Shown: positions 6,036 to 6,850 of the stretch, one piece after another | Layout of the letters: each line of letters opens with the position of its first letter | How positions within the stretch are numbered: the stretch's first letter is position 1 | NCBI GenBank assembly: GCA_035277485.1 | Contig: DATEKK010000008.1 | Location: 1-6,850, forward strand | DNA from: JADGGM01 sp035277485 | GTDB lineage: Bacteria; Gemmatimonadota; Gemmatimonadetes; Gemmatimonadales; Gemmatimonadaceae | Length of the DNA stretch: 6,850 nt | Direction of reading: 5' to 3' | Notes under the pieces: generated by a model | Told to the model about the DNA's origin: nothing | The model's database searches: none | The model's input: the letters and a program-made list of their open reading frames with translations, nothing else | Made by a program: the position numbers and the translations under genes

Positions 6036-6530
6036 ATGGAACCACCCGACCCCTTCGATGAACTGCGCGCGCTCGACCCGGCAAACACCGAACATCTCGA
6101 TGCGCCCGAGCTCTCAACCAGAGCACGGCAGACGCTTGAACAAATCCTCCGCTCCAAGCAACGGCGGCGGTCGTGGACTTGGCCAAGCAGCCAGCGACGG
6201 CGCATCTACGTGATCGCTCTCGCTGTTTCGTGCATCGCTGCAGGAAGTGCTACGGCTGTGATTCTCACCTTTGCGAGACCAGCAACGCAGCCGAGAGCCG
6301 TGCAGTGCTACGAGCGCGCTGATTTACAGGCAGGCGTTGTGAGCGTGCACGTTCAGGGAAGTGCGGTCGAATCGTGCCGTCGCGCCTGGCAGCAGGGACA
6401 ACTTGGAAGACTCACACCGGTGGGGCTCCAAGCCTGCAAGCTTCCCTCCGGGTCAGCGGCCGTATTTCCAGGCCGGCGTGACGTTTGTAAGAGGCTACAT
6501 CTCCGCAAACTCAGTGGATCAGGAAAATAG
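6036..6530 (+). CDS. Single-pass membrane protein, probable anti-sigma partner of the ECF sigma factor
   Basis: A 164-aa protein. Residues 1-56 are hydrophilic and likely cytoplasmic, ending in a strongly basic stretch (KQRRRSWTWPSSQRRR). Residues 57-80 (from IYVIALAVSCIAAG onward) form the one membrane segment. An outer domain of about 84 residues carries four cysteines (91, 114, 134, 151), in AVQCYERADL, VESCRRAWQ, LQACKLPSG and DVCKRLHL. Many actinobacterial ECF sigma genes are followed by membrane proteins with this outline and a similar outer domain, and an anti-sigma role is inferred from position. The zinc anti-sigma motif HxxxCxxC is absent from the cytoplasmic part. The outer cysteines may form two disulfides and sense an extracellular ligand or redox state. 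The start is ATG 6036 with only a weak upstream GGAC. The reverse-strand tail of the circular-form integrase begins just beyond this gene. Confidence 0.75.
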   Translation: MEPPDPFDELRALDPANTEHLDAPELSTRARQTLEQILRSKQRRRSWTWPSSQRRRIYVIALAVSCIAAGSATAVILTFARPATQPRAVQCYERADLQAGVVSVHVQGSAVESCRRAWQQGQLGRLTPVGLQACKLPSGSAAVFPGRRDVCKRLHLRKLSGSGK

Positions 6531-6571
6531 GGCTGGCGACCCCGCGGGCAGGCGTCTGGTTGAGGCCCGCC

Positions 6572-6628
6572 TCACTCGATGCGAAGGGGCGCAGCGGTCA
6601 GGGCGTGGTTTGCGCAATGTCTGGTTCC
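6572..6628 (-). other. Alternative 3' end of the integrase gene, used only in the circular form
   Basis: If the element is excised and closed at the core GCCCACTT, the integrase frame leaving 290 on the minus strand continues here from 6628 to TGA at 6574-6572. It would add GTRHCANHALTAAPLRIE in place of the tRNA-antisense tail. That is 18 residues, the same number as in the integrated state, so both versions are 512 aa. This reading uses only the observed sequence and the proposed att junction. A short palindrome TGAGGC-CC-GCCTCA (6561-6574) coincides with this stop. Confidence 0.6.
6607..6621 (-). repeat. Right arm of the split attP (15 bp, inverted copy at 303-317)
   Basis: GGTTTGCGCAATGTC, the exact reverse complement of 303-317, seven bases inside the right core. 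Together with the left arm it frames the attP site when the element is circular. A perfect 15-bp match placed at both ends of an integrase-bearing segment is unlikely to be chance. Confidence 0.85.
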
Positions 6629-6636
6629 GCCCACTT
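6629..6636 (+). repeat. attR core (GCCCACTT), right end of element
   Basis: Direct copy of 290-297. To its right the sequence GACGGCCGCCC continues as expected for the original bases behind tRNA-Lys, including a terminator-like hairpin. To its left is the att arm. The tRNA body is not duplicated: upstream of this core there is no T arm, in keeping with the short shared cores of serine integrases and unlike the long tRNA-end duplications of many tyrosine integrases. Confidence 0.75.
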
Positions 6637-6641
6637 GACGG

Positions 6642-6658
6642 CCGCCCAAAGGCGGGCG
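6642..6658 (+). terminator. Hairpin that was probably the original tRNA-Lys terminator
   Basis: CCGCC (6642-6646), loop CAAA, GGCGG (6651-6655), with an alternative pairing CGCCC/GGGCG (6643-6647 with 6654-6658), followed by GTTTGCGTTT. In the uninterrupted chromosome it would start about ten bases behind the tRNA 3' end, a normal place for a tRNA terminator. The element has moved it some 6.3 kb away from the tRNA. Confidence 0.5.
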
Positions 6659-6698
6659 TTTGCGTTTGACGGCACCTGCCGCTCGGGACCACCCACGT

Positions 6699-6850
6699 GT
6701 GACCGGGCAACCGCTCCGGCGGGTCGCGCTCGTGTGCCCGTACTCGTGGAGCCGCCCCGGCGGCGTCCAGACGCACGTGCGCGGGCTCGCGCGCGAGCTG
6801 CGTGCCCGCGGCATCGAGGCGGAGATCCTCGCGCCCGCCGACGGCCCCGT
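6699..6850 (+). CDS. GT4-family glycosyltransferase, PimA-like (3' end outside window)
   Basis: Fifty residues are visible. RVALVCPYSWSRPGGVQTHV (8-27) is the N-terminal strand and glycine-rich loop of GT-B glycosyltransferases of family GT4, and with the following LARELRARGIEAEILAP it closely resembles phosphatidylinositol mannosyltransferase PimA and its relatives. These are peripheral inner-membrane enzymes that transfer mannose from GDP-mannose to a lipid acceptor. The exact donor and acceptor cannot be told from this fragment. GTG 6699 is chosen because it gives the normal short lead before the first strand; the frame is open upstream, with TTG 6666 as an alternative, and no strong ribosome binding site favours either. 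It lies outside the element and belongs to the host chromosome. Confidence 0.85.
   Translation, partial: MTGQPLRRVALVCPYSWSRPGGVQTHVRGLARELRARGIEAEILAPADGP

Larger units (their letters stand above)
290..6636. mobile_element. Integrative element (about 6.34 kb) inserted at the 3' end of tRNA-Lys
   Basis: The boundaries rest on three observations. A large serine recombinase gene abuts the tRNA. The 8-bp core GCCCACTT occurs at the tRNA 3' end (290-297) and again at 6629-6636, in direct orientation. A perfect 15-bp sequence next to each core, on the element side, is present in inverted orientation (303-317 and 6607-6621). Joining the two ends yields a 50-bp site with 15-bp arms around a 20-bp centre, as expected for a serine-integrase attP. 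The contents are, from the left, the leftward mobility operon (integrase, Replic_Relax protein, 77-aa protein), two leftward genes for exported proteins, and a rightward ECF sigma factor and membrane protein. No conjugation ATPase, coupling protein or phage structural gene is present, so it would need helper functions if it moves between cells. The copy unit is 6339 bp if the duplicated core is counted once. Confidence 0.85.

Noticed and set aside
5460..6186. Reverse-strand frames opposite the sigma factor and membrane protein genes
   Set aside because: They are typical GC-rich antisense shadows; the forward frames carry clear sigma regions 2 and 4 and a membrane segment.
1..6850. CRISPR array, insertion sequence or riboswitch
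   Set aside because: I saw no regularly spaced direct repeats, no DDE transposase and no recognisable riboswitch core on either strand.

Overview
The window looks like a chromosomal stretch of a high-GC Actinomycetota-type bacterium, possibly Thermoleophilia. This rests on the very GC-rich codon use, the GTG/TTG starts and a PimA-like GT4 glycosyltransferase. No 16S rRNA or other firm taxonomic marker is present. A small integrative element is inserted at the 3' end of a tRNA-Lys gene.

Layout. Bases 1-231 are the end of a host gene with an RlmN N-terminal-domain-like segment. Its last codons overlap tRNA-Lys(TTT) at 222-294. The element follows, about 6.34 kb between two copies of the 8-bp core GCCCACTT (290-297 and 6629-6636). 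Each core is flanked on its element side by one copy of a 15-bp arm, and the two arms are inverted relative to each other (303-317 and 6607-6621). Joining the ends on paper gives a 50-bp near-symmetric site, the expected shape of a large-serine-integrase attP. To the right of the element are a hairpin that was probably the original tRNA-Lys terminator (6642-6658) and the start of a host GT4 glycosyltransferase (6699 onward).

Inside the element, the left half is a tightly overlapping leftward operon: a 77-aa unknown protein, a Replic_Relax-family protein and a large serine recombinase. This is the mobility module. The right half is cargo. A leftward pair of exported proteins of unknown function (a 230-aa protein with six cysteines and a 284-aa protein with an N-terminal membrane segment) is divergent from a rightward pair: an ECF-type sigma factor and a single-pass membrane protein in the usual position of an anti-sigma factor. 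The simplest inference is that the sigma/membrane-protein pair controls the exported pair, but no shared promoter motif could be shown.

The most striking point is that attP lies inside the 3' end of the integrase gene. In the integrated state the reading frame runs into the tRNA gene in antisense. In the circular state it would run into the element's own right end. Both versions are predicted to be exactly 512 residues, with different last 18 residues.
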